A stretch of 64,000 bases of DNA from Hyphococcus luteus (GTDB lineage: Bacteria > Pseudomonadota > Alphaproteobacteria > Caulobacterales > Parvularculaceae): the NCBI RefSeq assembly GCF_002943565.1, contig NZ_PJCH01000011.1, positions 186,001-250,000 on the forward strand. The letters are read 5' to 3'. Numbering within the stretch: position 1 is the stretch's first letter; every line of letters begins with the position of its first letter. Made by a program: the position numbers and the translations under genes. Below are positions 41,274 through 49,390 of the stretch, in pieces. The notes under the pieces were generated by a model that did not search any database, was not told the origin of the DNA, and saw nothing but the letters and a program-made list of their open reading frames with translations.

Positions 41274-43733
41274 TTGGAGAGCGTGAAAATCGCCATTGTC
41301 GGCTCAGGCCCTGCCGGGCTGAGCGCGGCGGGCCGCGCCGCGGCCCGGGGGATTTCGCACGTTCTCCTGGAAAAGGCCCCTCACCTTTCCGACACGATCT
41401 ACAAGTACCAGCGCGGCAAATACATCATGGCGACGCCGGACCAGTTGCCGCTCAGGTCCGACATCGAGTTTCAGGCGGGCTCGCGGGAAAGCATCATCAC
41501 CCGCTGGGACGACGACGCCGAAGACCTCAAGATCAATGTTCGCCATAATTCCGAAGTCACCGCGATTTCCGGTTCGAAAGGCGCCTTCCAGATCTCGCTC
41601 GCCGACGGCGAGACAATCAACGCCGACTTCGTCGTTCTTGCGGTCGGCGTTCAGGGCAACCCGAACAAACTGAAAAATCCGGGTACGGACCAGCCCTTCG
41701 TCCAATATCAGCTCGACGATCCGCGCGAATATTACGATGAAAACATCATCGTCATCGGCGGCGGCGACGCGGCGATCGAAAACGCGCTCGGCGTCGCCAA
41801 TCCCGACCAGGGCAATATCGTCACGCTGCTTCAGCGCTCGGACGGCTTTCCCCGCGCCAAGGAAGCCAATGTGCAAACGCTTTACAAGGCGCGCGACGAA
41901 GGCCGGCTCGACTTCATCACCGAAGCCTCGCTCATCCGCCTCGAACGCGGCGGCTCCGGCGAAAATTTGTGGATCGCCGTTGTCGATACGAAAGACGGCG
42001 AAGCGCGGCTTCCCTGCGACCGCATCATCGCCCGCCTCGGCGCCGCGCCGCCGCGCAAATTCGTCGAGGCTGCTGGCGTCGAGTTCACCGGCCCCGACCG
42101 CGAAGCTTTCCCGGTCCTGACGCCGCAATACGAAACCACCGTGCCGGGGCTGTATGTCATCGGCGCGCTCGCCGGTTTCCCCCTGATCAAGCACTGCATG
42201 AACCAGGGCCATGACGTGGTCGAGTTCATCGCCGGCAACACCGAGCTGCAACCGCCGGACACGCCGCTCCTTGAAAAACTTTTCGAAGGCGCGCCCGCGA
42301 AACGCAGCGTCGATCAATGGCTCGAGCATATCCGCTCGACCGTGGACGTGTTGCAGGACGTTTCCCCCCTGCAGATGCGTGAATTCCTGCTCGCCTCGAC
42401 CATCCATTATAAAAAGCGCGGCGACATTATCATGAAGCGCAACGACACAGGCTCGTCGATCTTCGCGATCATCGAGGGCTCGGTCGCCGTCGAGGTCGAT
42501 CCGAAAAACCCGTCCGTCACCGTGCCGATCAAGAAAGGGAACATTTTCGGCGAGCTCGGGCTCATCTCCGGGCGCCGGCGCACCGCCACCATCCGCGCGG
42601 CCGAGCCCGCCATGCTGCTCGAAATTCCGCGCAATGCGACGCTGAAATTGATGGCCTCGGTGCCGGGCGTCAAACGCCGCATGGACCGGCTTTCCATGGA
42701 GCGCCAGGTCGGCCAGATCTTCGGCCAGCTCCTGCCTCAGAGCGCCATTGACGAAATCGTCGATGCGGCGGAAATCATTCCTTTGAAAGCCGGCGACGCC
42801 TTTATCGAAGAAGGCGAGCGCAACACCGATATTTTCATCATCCGCTCCGGCAGCGCCGTCGTTGAAAAGCGCATCGGCGGCAAGGACGTTTTTCTCTCTT
42901 ACGTGCTCGCCGGCAATTATGTGGGCGAGATGTCGCTGTTTTACGAAGGGCTCAGGACCGCGACCGTGCGCGCGGCGATCAAATCGGAAGTGGTGCGTCT
43001 GCCCGGCGAAATCTTCGAGCGTCTGCTCAATCAGAATCCGGATCTGTACCGCGCCGTCGACGACCTCGTCGCCTCGCGCCGCAAGCTCAACGATTATGTG
43101 GAGGCGAAACGCGAAAGCTTCTCCTCCGTCGTCGACATGCACACCTCCATCGCGCGCTTTCTGCTCGAAGAAGAAGGCCTGTCGGAAGCGACCGACGCGC
43201 TGGTCATCGACGAAACGTTATGTGTGGGTTGCGACAATTGCGAAAAGGCCTGCGCCGACATTCACGAAGGCATTTCCCGCCTCGACCGCGAAGCCGGCAA
43301 TTCCTACGCCTATATTCACGTCCCGACCTCCTGCCGCCACTGCGAACATCCGCACTGCATGACCGACTGTCCGCCGGATGCGATCCATCGCGGGCCCGAC
43401 GGCGAAGTCTTCATCGACGAAAAATGCATCGGCTGCGGCAACTGCCAGCGCTATTGCCCTTACGGCGTCATTCAGATGGCCGCCGTGCCGCCGGAAAAAC
43501 CCGGCATCCTCTCCTGGCTTTTCTTCGGCCGCGGTCCGGGGCCTGGCGAACCGGATAAGGACTGGATCGAGAAGACGCGCAAGAAAGACGACGCACCGCC
43601 GAAGCTCGCGGTCAAATGCGACATGTGTTCAGGGCTGAAAGGCGGACCCGCCTGCGTGCGCGCCTGCCCCACCGGCGCCGCCCAGCGGGTTTCGCCGGAG
43701 GACTATCTCTCCATCGCCGAAGGGAAGGGCTAG
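41274..43733 (+). CDS. FAD oxidoreductase fused to two cyclic-nucleotide domains and a four-cluster ferredoxin
   Basis: 819 residues, no signal peptide. It has a thioredoxin-reductase-like FAD/NAD(P) half (GSGPAG at 10-15, second nucleotide site IGGGDAAIENA near 160, to about 330), then two cyclic-nucleotide domains. Their phosphate cassettes are G426-E427 ... R436-T437-A438 and G551-E552 ... R561-T562-A563; both keep the Glu and Arg needed for cAMP. The last part (C650 onward) has four Cys quartets (CVGCDNCEKAC, CRHCEHPHCMTDC, CIGCGNCQRYC, CDMCSGL...CVRAC), as in DmsB/NrfC electron-transfer subunits. A cytoplasmic NAD(P)H or quinone-linked electron entry point gated by cAMP is the natural reading. 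TTG start; GTG at 41283 is an alternative. Confidence 0.88.
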   Translation: MESVKIAIVGSGPAGLSAAGRAAARGISHVLLEKAPHLSDTIYKYQRGKYIMATPDQLPLRSDIEFQAGSRESIITRWDDDAEDLKINVRHNSEVTAISGSKGAFQISLADGETINADFVVLAVGVQGNPNKLKNPGTDQPFVQYQLDDPREYYDENIIVIGGGDAAIENALGVANPDQGNIVTLLQRSDGFPRAKEANVQTLYKARDEGRLDFITEASLIRLERGGSGENLWIAVVDTKDGEARLPCDRIIARLGAAPPRKFVEAAGVEFTGPDREAFPVLTPQYETTVPGLYVIGALAGFPLIKHCMNQGHDVVEFIAGNTELQPPDTPLLEKLFEGAPAKRSVDQWLEHIRSTVDVLQDVSPLQMREFLLASTIHYKKRGDIIMKRNDTGSSIFAIIEGSVAVEVDPKNPSVTVPIKKGNIFGELGLISGRRRTATIRAAEPAMLLEIPRNATLKLMASVPGVKRRMDRLSMERQVGQIFGQLLPQSAIDEIVDAAEIIPLKAGDAFIEEGERNTDIFIIRSGSAVVEKRIGGKDVFLSYVLAGNYVGEMSLFYEGLRTATVRAAIKSEVVRLPGEIFERLLNQNPDLYRAVDDLVASRRKLNDYVEAKRESFSSVVDMHTSIARFLLEEEGLSEATDALVIDETLCVGCDNCEKACADIHEGISRLDREAGNSYAYIHVPTSCRHCEHPHCMTDCPPDAIHRGPDGEVFIDEKCIGCGNCQRYCPYGVIQMAAVPPEKPGILSWLFFGRGPGPGEPDKDWIEKTRKKDDAPPKLAVKCDMCSGLKGGPACVRACPTGAAQRVSPEDYLSIAEGKG

Positions 43734-43736
43734 GCC

Positions 43737-44603
43737 ATGGCGGACCACATGCGCTCTTCCGGTTTGCCCATCTCCCATGAAGGGTTTTTGAACCACAAAG
43801 GCTTTCGCTATCTGAAAGTCGCGCTTGTCGTCAGCCTGATCGCAATCATCGGCTATCTCGCGGCCGATGTGCGCCTCAGACCCAATGGCGGCACCTGGTA
43901 CGGCTATAGTCTCGGCGCGATCTCCGCTTTGCTTATCGTCTGGCTGATGCTGCTCGGAATCCGCAAGCGCGCCATGACGTCAGGCCACTGGTCCTTAAAA
44001 GCGTGGACGTCGGCCCATGTCTATCTCGGCGCGTCGCTTCTGGTGCTGGCGACGCTGCACACCGGTTTTCAGTTCGGCTGGAACGTGCACACCCTCGCCT
44101 ATGGGCTGATGGTTGTGGTCATTCTCTCCGGCTTTGTCGGGATTTATTATTACGCGACCGTGCCGCGCAAAATGAGCGACAACCGCGCGCATCGCACCCA
44201 GAAAGACATGCTGGACGCAATCCGCGCGCTCAATCGTGAATTGCGCGAGGCGGCCCAGCCGCTCGACCAGAAATATGTCGAGGTGGTCAAGCGCGCGATC
44301 CGCAACACGAAGCTGAAGCCCGGCCTCTTTCAGTCCATCGCCGGCGCCCAGCGCCAATGCGCGACGACGCGCGCCGCAAAACGCCTCAGGAAAGCCGCGG
44401 CGAACGCCGATCCCGAGATGCGCCGCCCGCTCGAAGCGGTGACCGCGATCCTCGAGCGCAAGTCCGCCCTTCTCCTCAGGACCCGCCGCCATATCCGCAA
44501 CAAGACGCTGTTGCAGCTCTGGCTTTACATCCATGTGCCGATCTCGTTTGCGCTGCTCGCGGCGCTGACGGCGCATATCATTTCCGTCTTCTTCTACTGG
44601 TGA
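43737..44603 (+). CDS. Di-haem b-type membrane protein
   Basis: 288 residues with about five membrane helices (26-45, 56-76, 92-110, 117-140, 262-287). Two helices carry His pairs with the spacing used for stacked haems: H94-x13-H108 and H266-x13-H280. That is the bis-His pattern of cytochrome b subunits, giving one haem near each membrane face. A polar loop with a coiled, basic segment (about 142-258) should face the cytoplasm. It starts four bases after the FAD/ferredoxin gene and four Fe-S clusters could feed it directly. I do not know an exact family. Expected role: electron transfer between the cytoplasmic Fe-S enzyme or quinone pool and the decahaem protein encoded next. Confidence 0.75.
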   Translation: MADHMRSSGLPISHEGFLNHKGFRYLKVALVVSLIAIIGYLAADVRLRPNGGTWYGYSLGAISALLIVWLMLLGIRKRAMTSGHWSLKAWTSAHVYLGASLLVLATLHTGFQFGWNVHTLAYGLMVVVILSGFVGIYYYATVPRKMSDNRAHRTQKDMLDAIRALNRELREAAQPLDQKYVEVVKRAIRNTKLKPGLFQSIAGAQRQCATTRAAKRLRKAAANADPEMRRPLEAVTAILERKSALLLRTRRHIRNKTLLQLWLYIHVPISFALLAALTAHIISVFFYW

Positions 44604-44610
44604 GGCGGAA

Positions 44611-46428
44611 ATGGGCATTCGCGTAGAATTCATCAAAAGACGGCCCGGCGGACGCATCACGGTGCGGCCCACGATTTACGACAAGAAAGACGTCACCCTC
44701 GGCCGTGCCACCGACTGCGATGTTTTCCTGAGCGATCTTCGCGTCGGCCTTTATCACGCCAAGCTGACCCAGCTTTCGGCGAACAAGGCGCGCCTCGAAG
44801 CCAACGGCGATCATCGCGTGCGCGTCGACGGCGCCCAGGTGCGCCGCCGGGAGATCGGCCTCAAGGACGGTTCGACCATCCGCATCGGCCCTTATAAAAT
44901 CGCTTTAAGCCCGGCAGACAACAAGGGCGACATGCTCATCACCATCGAGCTGGTGGAGGAGCCGACGCCGGTGCGCGACAAGCGCGACGAAGAGGCCGTC
45001 TTCACCATGCGCGGTTATGCGCCCGACAAGCGGGCGAGCGCCTGGGTTTTGCTGTCTTTGATCGCCATCGTCTTTCTGGCGGCGCCCGTCGTCCTGCATT
45101 TCCGCGCCAAGGATCCGGAAACGCCGGGCCTCGCGGCGCATCTCGCGATGACGACGAACCAGACCTGGCTCGCCGGCTCCATGGCGTCGTCCCACGCCAA
45201 CCTCACCGAGGATTGCCGCTCCTGTCACGTAACGCCTTTCGAGCGGGTGACGGACGCGGCCTGCCTTTCCTGTCATGAAGACATGCGCGATCACGCCGAT
45301 CCGCACGCCATGCTGGCGGCGATGCCGGACCATAAAGGCGCCGATATCGTGCCGGCGGCGTTGCGCAAAGGGCTTTCCATTCCCGAAAGGCGCTGCGGCT
45401 CCTGCCATTTCGAACATAACGGGCCGACCGGCGTCATCCCGTCGGACGCGCAGCTTTGCGTCGATTGCCATGACGAACTCGACCAGCGTTTCACGGAAAC
45501 GACGCTGGTCAATGTTTCGAATTTCGCGCGCCGCCATCCGGAATTCTCGCCCGCCATCGTGCTCGACCCTGAGGCCGAGCCGCCGGAGACGACGCGCATC
45601 TCCCTCGTCAAACACCCGAAAGAAAACAACGGCCTCACCTTCCCGCACGATCTTCACCTCAAAGACGAAGAGGTCATCCGCAAACTCGAAACTCTGCCGG
45701 CCAATGTAAGGGCGCGCTATGGCGACGAACTCGATTGCGCGGACTGCCACGAAACCGACGCAGCGGGCGCGCTCATTAAACCCATCGAGATGGAAGAGCA
45801 TTGCAGCGACTGCCACTCTCTTGCTTTCGCCGCGAGTGATGATGAAGTGCGCAACCTCCCCCATGGCGAGCCGACGGAAGTGCGCCGCGTGCTCGAAGAT
45901 TTCTATCTCGCGCAGGCGACTAATCTTTTGCTCGGCGACCGGCCCGACACCCTTCTCGAACGCCAGTTGAGCGCCGAAGCGCGCGCCCGGCGCGAACGGC
46001 TGCGCGCGCAGGCCTTCGCCGACGCCAAGAAAAACACCGATGAAATGATCGCGCGCATCTTCTCCGAGGAAGGCGTCTGCCGGAAATGCCATGACAACGT
46101 TGATCCGGCGACGCGGCAGGGCCTGCCCGAACTGACGCCGGTGCGGCTCACCACGCACTATCTGCCCATGGCGCATTTCAATCACGCCGATCACATGACC
46201 GGCAACATCAAGTGTCAGACCTGCCACAAGGCCGAGACATCCGCCTCCTCAGAAGACGTCCTGATGCCCTCGATCACGGTCTGCCGGGCCTGCCATGACG
46301 ATACGGCCGGGCGGACCGCCATCGCTTCGGATTGCTTAACCTGCCATTCCTATCATGATGAGGATGAGGAAACGCCGCTGATGAGCCCTGCGGGGCTCAG
46401 GTCGGCGATGAGCGGGGGACGGCGATGA
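44611..46428 (+). CDS. FHA-domain, membrane-anchored decahaem c-type cytochrome
   Basis: 605 residues. The N-terminal cytoplasmic FHA domain (about 15-110: VTLGRATDCDVFLSDLRVG and the HAKL segment) is followed by one membrane helix (about 141-162), then a periplasmic domain with ten CxxCH haem sites: CRSCH, CLSCH, CGSCH, CVDCH, CADCH, CSDCH, CRKCH, CQTCH, CRACH and CLTCH. FHA domains bind phosphothreonine, but the usual Ser of the SxxH motif is Gly here, so binding may be altered. A protein joining cytoplasmic phospho-signalling to a ten-haem wire is unusual. It overlaps the next gene by four bases (ATGA). Confidence 0.88.
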   Translation: MGIRVEFIKRRPGGRITVRPTIYDKKDVTLGRATDCDVFLSDLRVGLYHAKLTQLSANKARLEANGDHRVRVDGAQVRRREIGLKDGSTIRIGPYKIALSPADNKGDMLITIELVEEPTPVRDKRDEEAVFTMRGYAPDKRASAWVLLSLIAIVFLAAPVVLHFRAKDPETPGLAAHLAMTTNQTWLAGSMASSHANLTEDCRSCHVTPFERVTDAACLSCHEDMRDHADPHAMLAAMPDHKGADIVPAALRKGLSIPERRCGSCHFEHNGPTGVIPSDAQLCVDCHDELDQRFTETTLVNVSNFARRHPEFSPAIVLDPEAEPPETTRISLVKHPKENNGLTFPHDLHLKDEEVIRKLETLPANVRARYGDELDCADCHETDAAGALIKPIEMEEHCSDCHSLAFAASDDEVRNLPHGEPTEVRRVLEDFYLAQATNLLLGDRPDTLLERQLSAEARARRERLRAQAFADAKKNTDEMIARIFSEEGVCRKCHDNVDPATRQGLPELTPVRLTTHYLPMAHFNHADHMTGNIKCQTCHKAETSASSEDVLMPSITVCRACHDDTAGRTAIASDCLTCHSYHDEDEETPLMSPAGLRSAMSGGRR

Positions 46429-47765
46429 GTAGAGTTTTCATTGTCTTAGCGCTGACTTTTGCGAGCCTGACTGCGCCCGCCGCGGCGCAGGCCCCTTTCG
46501 GGGACCATCCCGTTCCGCTGAATGACGGCCTCACCCATATGGGCGTCGCCAGCTGTTCGACCGCCGGCTGTCACGGCGATCAGGTCTCCGGCGTCGGCGC
46601 CGGTCCCGTGGTCGGCCAGAACGAATATTTCCAATGGGCCTCGCGCGGCGAAAAAGGCGCCCATTCGCGCGCTTACGAAGTCCTTCTGACGCCGCATGGG
46701 AAACGCATCGCCGCCAATCTCGGGGTCGGCCGCGCGGAAGCCGCGCCCGAATGCCTTTCCTGTCACGCCGACGCGGCGCCGAACAAAACGGCGCGCTTCC
46801 AGATTTCCGACGGCGTCGGCTGCGAGGCCTGTCATGGCGGCGCGCAGGAGTGGCTCGCCTTTCACCGCATCGGCGCCGGCCATGAAGCCAACATCGAGGC
46901 GGGGCTCTATCCCACCGAGGACCCGGCGGCGCGGGCGCGCCTTTGCATGGGCTGTCATTTGGGCTCCAGTTTCGAAAACCAGTTCGTCAATCACCGCATT
47001 ATGGGCGCCGGTCATCCGCGCCTTAAATTCGAACTCGATCTTTATACGACCATTCAGCAGCATCACGTCGTCGATGACGATTACCGCACGCGCAAAACCG
47101 TCGCGCCGGGCGCGCAAGTCTGGGCCGTGGGGCAGGCCATGGGGCTTGAACGCACGCTCGAGCTTCTTCTCGACAATGACACGGGCTCGGCGGGCGCTTT
47201 TCCCGAACTCGTCTTTTTCGATTGCCACGCCTGTCACCAGCCGATTTCCGAAGGCGACGGCCAGTTGAGCTGGCGGCCGAATCCCGGCCGCGCCCTCGGC
47301 CCCGGCGCGCCGATCCTGAACGACGCCAATCTCATCATGCTGCAGGCGGCGATGCGCGTCGTCGATCCCGCCATTGCGGAGAGACTCGACAGCGAAGGCC
47401 GCGTCCTCCACGCCGCCTCGCAGCATTCGGGCGATCATTTCCATAATGCGGCGCGAACGCTCAAAGGCACCGCAAATGAGGCCGTCGCGCGCATACTGGG
47501 CTCGGATCTTTCGAGCCCTTCAGCCGCACGCGCCATGCTGGTCCAGGTGACCGACGCTAAATTCGCCAAGCGCTACACGAATTACGCCGCCGCCGAACAG
47601 GCGCTCTTCGCCGTGCAGCGGCTGACGGCGGCGATGAATGCGGACAATGCGGCCATGCGCGCGGCCATTGAAAAGGCGAGCCGCGCGGCGCAGAGCCCTT
47701 ATGCGTATAATCAGAATGCGTTCACAGCCGCCCTCGCCGATATCGGGGCCATGGCGGGCGGTTGA
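46425..47765 (+). CDS. Periplasmic pentahaem c-type cytochrome with one CX4CH site
   Basis: 446 residues. The signal peptide ends APAAAQA (about residue 22). Four standard sites (CLSCH, CEACH, CMGCH, CHACH) plus CSTAGCH near the N-terminus, a CX4CH haem site of the kind seen in some multihaem nitrogen- and sulfur-cycle cytochromes. The spacing loosely resembles the cytochrome c554 family, with extra His residues as distal ligands (for example NHRIMGAGH, QHHVVDD). A helical C-terminal domain (about 330-446) has no haem site. It likely carries electrons across the periplasm between the membrane-anchored decahaem protein and the outer membrane. Start overlaps the previous stop. Confidence 0.85.
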   Translation: MSRVFIVLALTFASLTAPAAAQAPFGDHPVPLNDGLTHMGVASCSTAGCHGDQVSGVGAGPVVGQNEYFQWASRGEKGAHSRAYEVLLTPHGKRIAANLGVGRAEAAPECLSCHADAAPNKTARFQISDGVGCEACHGGAQEWLAFHRIGAGHEANIEAGLYPTEDPAARARLCMGCHLGSSFENQFVNHRIMGAGHPRLKFELDLYTTIQQHHVVDDDYRTRKTVAPGAQVWAVGQAMGLERTLELLLDNDTGSAGAFPELVFFDCHACHQPISEGDGQLSWRPNPGRALGPGAPILNDANLIMLQAAMRVVDPAIAERLDSEGRVLHAASQHSGDHFHNAARTLKGTANEAVARILGSDLSSPSAARAMLVQVTDAKFAKRYTNYAAAEQALFAVQRLTAAMNADNAAMRAAIEKASRAAQSPYAYNQNAFTAALADIGAMAGG

Positions 47766-47836
47766 GAGAACAACAAGCGCCGGACGCGGGCGTTACTGTC
47801 ATCGCGTCGGTTTTGGGGATAGCGGGAGAGACGACT

Positions 47837-49366
47837 ATGTTCTGGCGTAAGAAAAACAAGCAGTCGTTCGATGCGGCGCCGGCGGAAACGCCGCCGCGCG
47901 AGACGAAGGAAACGCCTGCGCCGATCGCAAAGGCGCACAAAGATATGAGCCTCGATCTGAGGCGCAAAACCGGCGAGCCCGTGCAGCGCTTCGCGGTCGG
48001 CATCGCCGGCGGCGGCAATGTGGTCAGCGAGATCGATCACTTCATGGACGGGCTGATGCGGCGCAATCCGCATGAGCCGGAATTCCATCAGGCGGTGTTC
48101 GAATTCGTCGAAACGGTGATGCCGTATTATCTCGATCACCGCAAATACACCGATGCGCGCATTCTCGAACGCATGACCGAGCCGGACCGCATCGTTTCGT
48201 TCCGCATCGTCTGGGAAGACGATAATGGCGTGCCCCACGCCAACAAGGGCTTCCGGGTGCAGTTCAACTCCTCCATGGGCCCTTACAAGGGCGGGCTGCG
48301 CTTCGACCCGAGCGTTAATGTCAGCATTCTGAAATTCCTTGGCTTCGAGCAGACCTATAAAAACGCTCTCACCCGCCTGCCCATGGGCGGCGGCAAGGGC
48401 GGCTCGAACTTCAATCCGAAAGGCCGCTCGGACCGCGAGATCATGCGGTTCTGTCACGCCATGATGAGCGAGCTGTTCCGCCATATCGGCGAGAGCACGG
48501 ACGTGCCCGCCGGCGACATCGGCGTCGGCGCGCGCGAGATCGGCTATCTTTTCGGCAAGTACAAACAGCTCTCGAACCATTTCACCGGCGGCGTTCTCAC
48601 CGGCAAGGGCCTCTCCTTCGGCGGCAGCGAAATCCGCAAGGAAGCGACCGGCTACGGCGTCGTCGTTTTCGCCGAAGACATGCTGAAACACCATGGCAAG
48701 ACCATGAGCGGCAAGACCGTCGCCGTTTCCGGATCCGGCAATGTCGCGATCTACGCCGTGCAGCGCGCCATGCGCATGGGCGCGAAAGTCGTCACCGTTT
48801 CCGACAGCCGCGGCTTTGCGCATCTGCCGAACGGCTTCACCGATGAAAGCTTCGCGATCCTGCAGGACATCAAGGAGAACCGGCGCGAAAGCCTCGCCGT
48901 CTTCGCGCAGGAAGCCAAAGGCGTCACTTACCACGCCGGCAAGTCGCCCTGGTCCGTCCCGGCGCAAGTGGGCCTGCCCTGCGCCACGCAGAACGAAGTC
49001 GACGAAACCATGGCGCGCGTTATGGCGAAGAACGGCATGGAATGTCTCGCCGAAGGCGCGAACATGCCGCTCACCGCGCAGGCTATACACGTACTGAAAG
49101 ACGCCGGCGTCATTTTCGGCCCGGCGAAAGCGGCGAACGCCGGCGGCGTCGGCTGCTCCGGCCTTGAACAGGCGCAGAACGCCCAGCGGCTTTTATGGAC
49201 CCGCGACCAGGTGGAGCAGGAGCTCGAGAAAATCATGCGCTCCATCCACGAGCAATGCGTGGAATACGCGCCGGTGAAAAACGGCGTCACGGACTATCAG
49301 GCCGGCGCGAATATTGCGAGTTTCGCGCGGGTCGCCGACGCCATGATCGGCTACGGCTATCTCTAG
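47837..49366 (+). CDS. gdhA: Glutamate dehydrogenase with an N-terminal extension
   Basis: 509 residues; the usual hexameric enzyme is about 450. The N-terminal extension of about 45 residues (MFWRKKNKQSFDAAPAETPP and onward) is low in complexity. The core is typical: RVQFNSSMGPYKGGLRFDP, the catalytic-Lys loop LPMGGGKGGSNFNPKGRS, and a Rossmann domain with VSGSGNVA. It interconverts glutamate with 2-oxoglutarate and ammonia using NADP. I took the ATG at 47837, preceded by GCGGGAGAG; the longer frame begins inside intergenic DNA. It lies 71 bases after the pentahaem gene on the same strand, inside the redox cluster, which is odd for a nitrogen-assimilation gene. Confidence 0.93.
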   Translation: MFWRKKNKQSFDAAPAETPPRETKETPAPIAKAHKDMSLDLRRKTGEPVQRFAVGIAGGGNVVSEIDHFMDGLMRRNPHEPEFHQAVFEFVETVMPYYLDHRKYTDARILERMTEPDRIVSFRIVWEDDNGVPHANKGFRVQFNSSMGPYKGGLRFDPSVNVSILKFLGFEQTYKNALTRLPMGGGKGGSNFNPKGRSDREIMRFCHAMMSELFRHIGESTDVPAGDIGVGAREIGYLFGKYKQLSNHFTGGVLTGKGLSFGGSEIRKEATGYGVVVFAEDMLKHHGKTMSGKTVAVSGSGNVAIYAVQRAMRMGAKVVTVSDSRGFAHLPNGFTDESFAILQDIKENRRESLAVFAQEAKGVTYHAGKSPWSVPAQVGLPCATQNEVDETMARVMAKNGMECLAEGANMPLTAQAIHVLKDAGVIFGPAKAANAGGVGCSGLEQAQNAQRLLWTRDQVEQELEKIMRSIHEQCVEYAPVKNGVTDYQAGANIASFARVADAMIGYGYL

Positions 49367-49390
49367 GCGCTGAGGGGGAAGAAAACAGGC

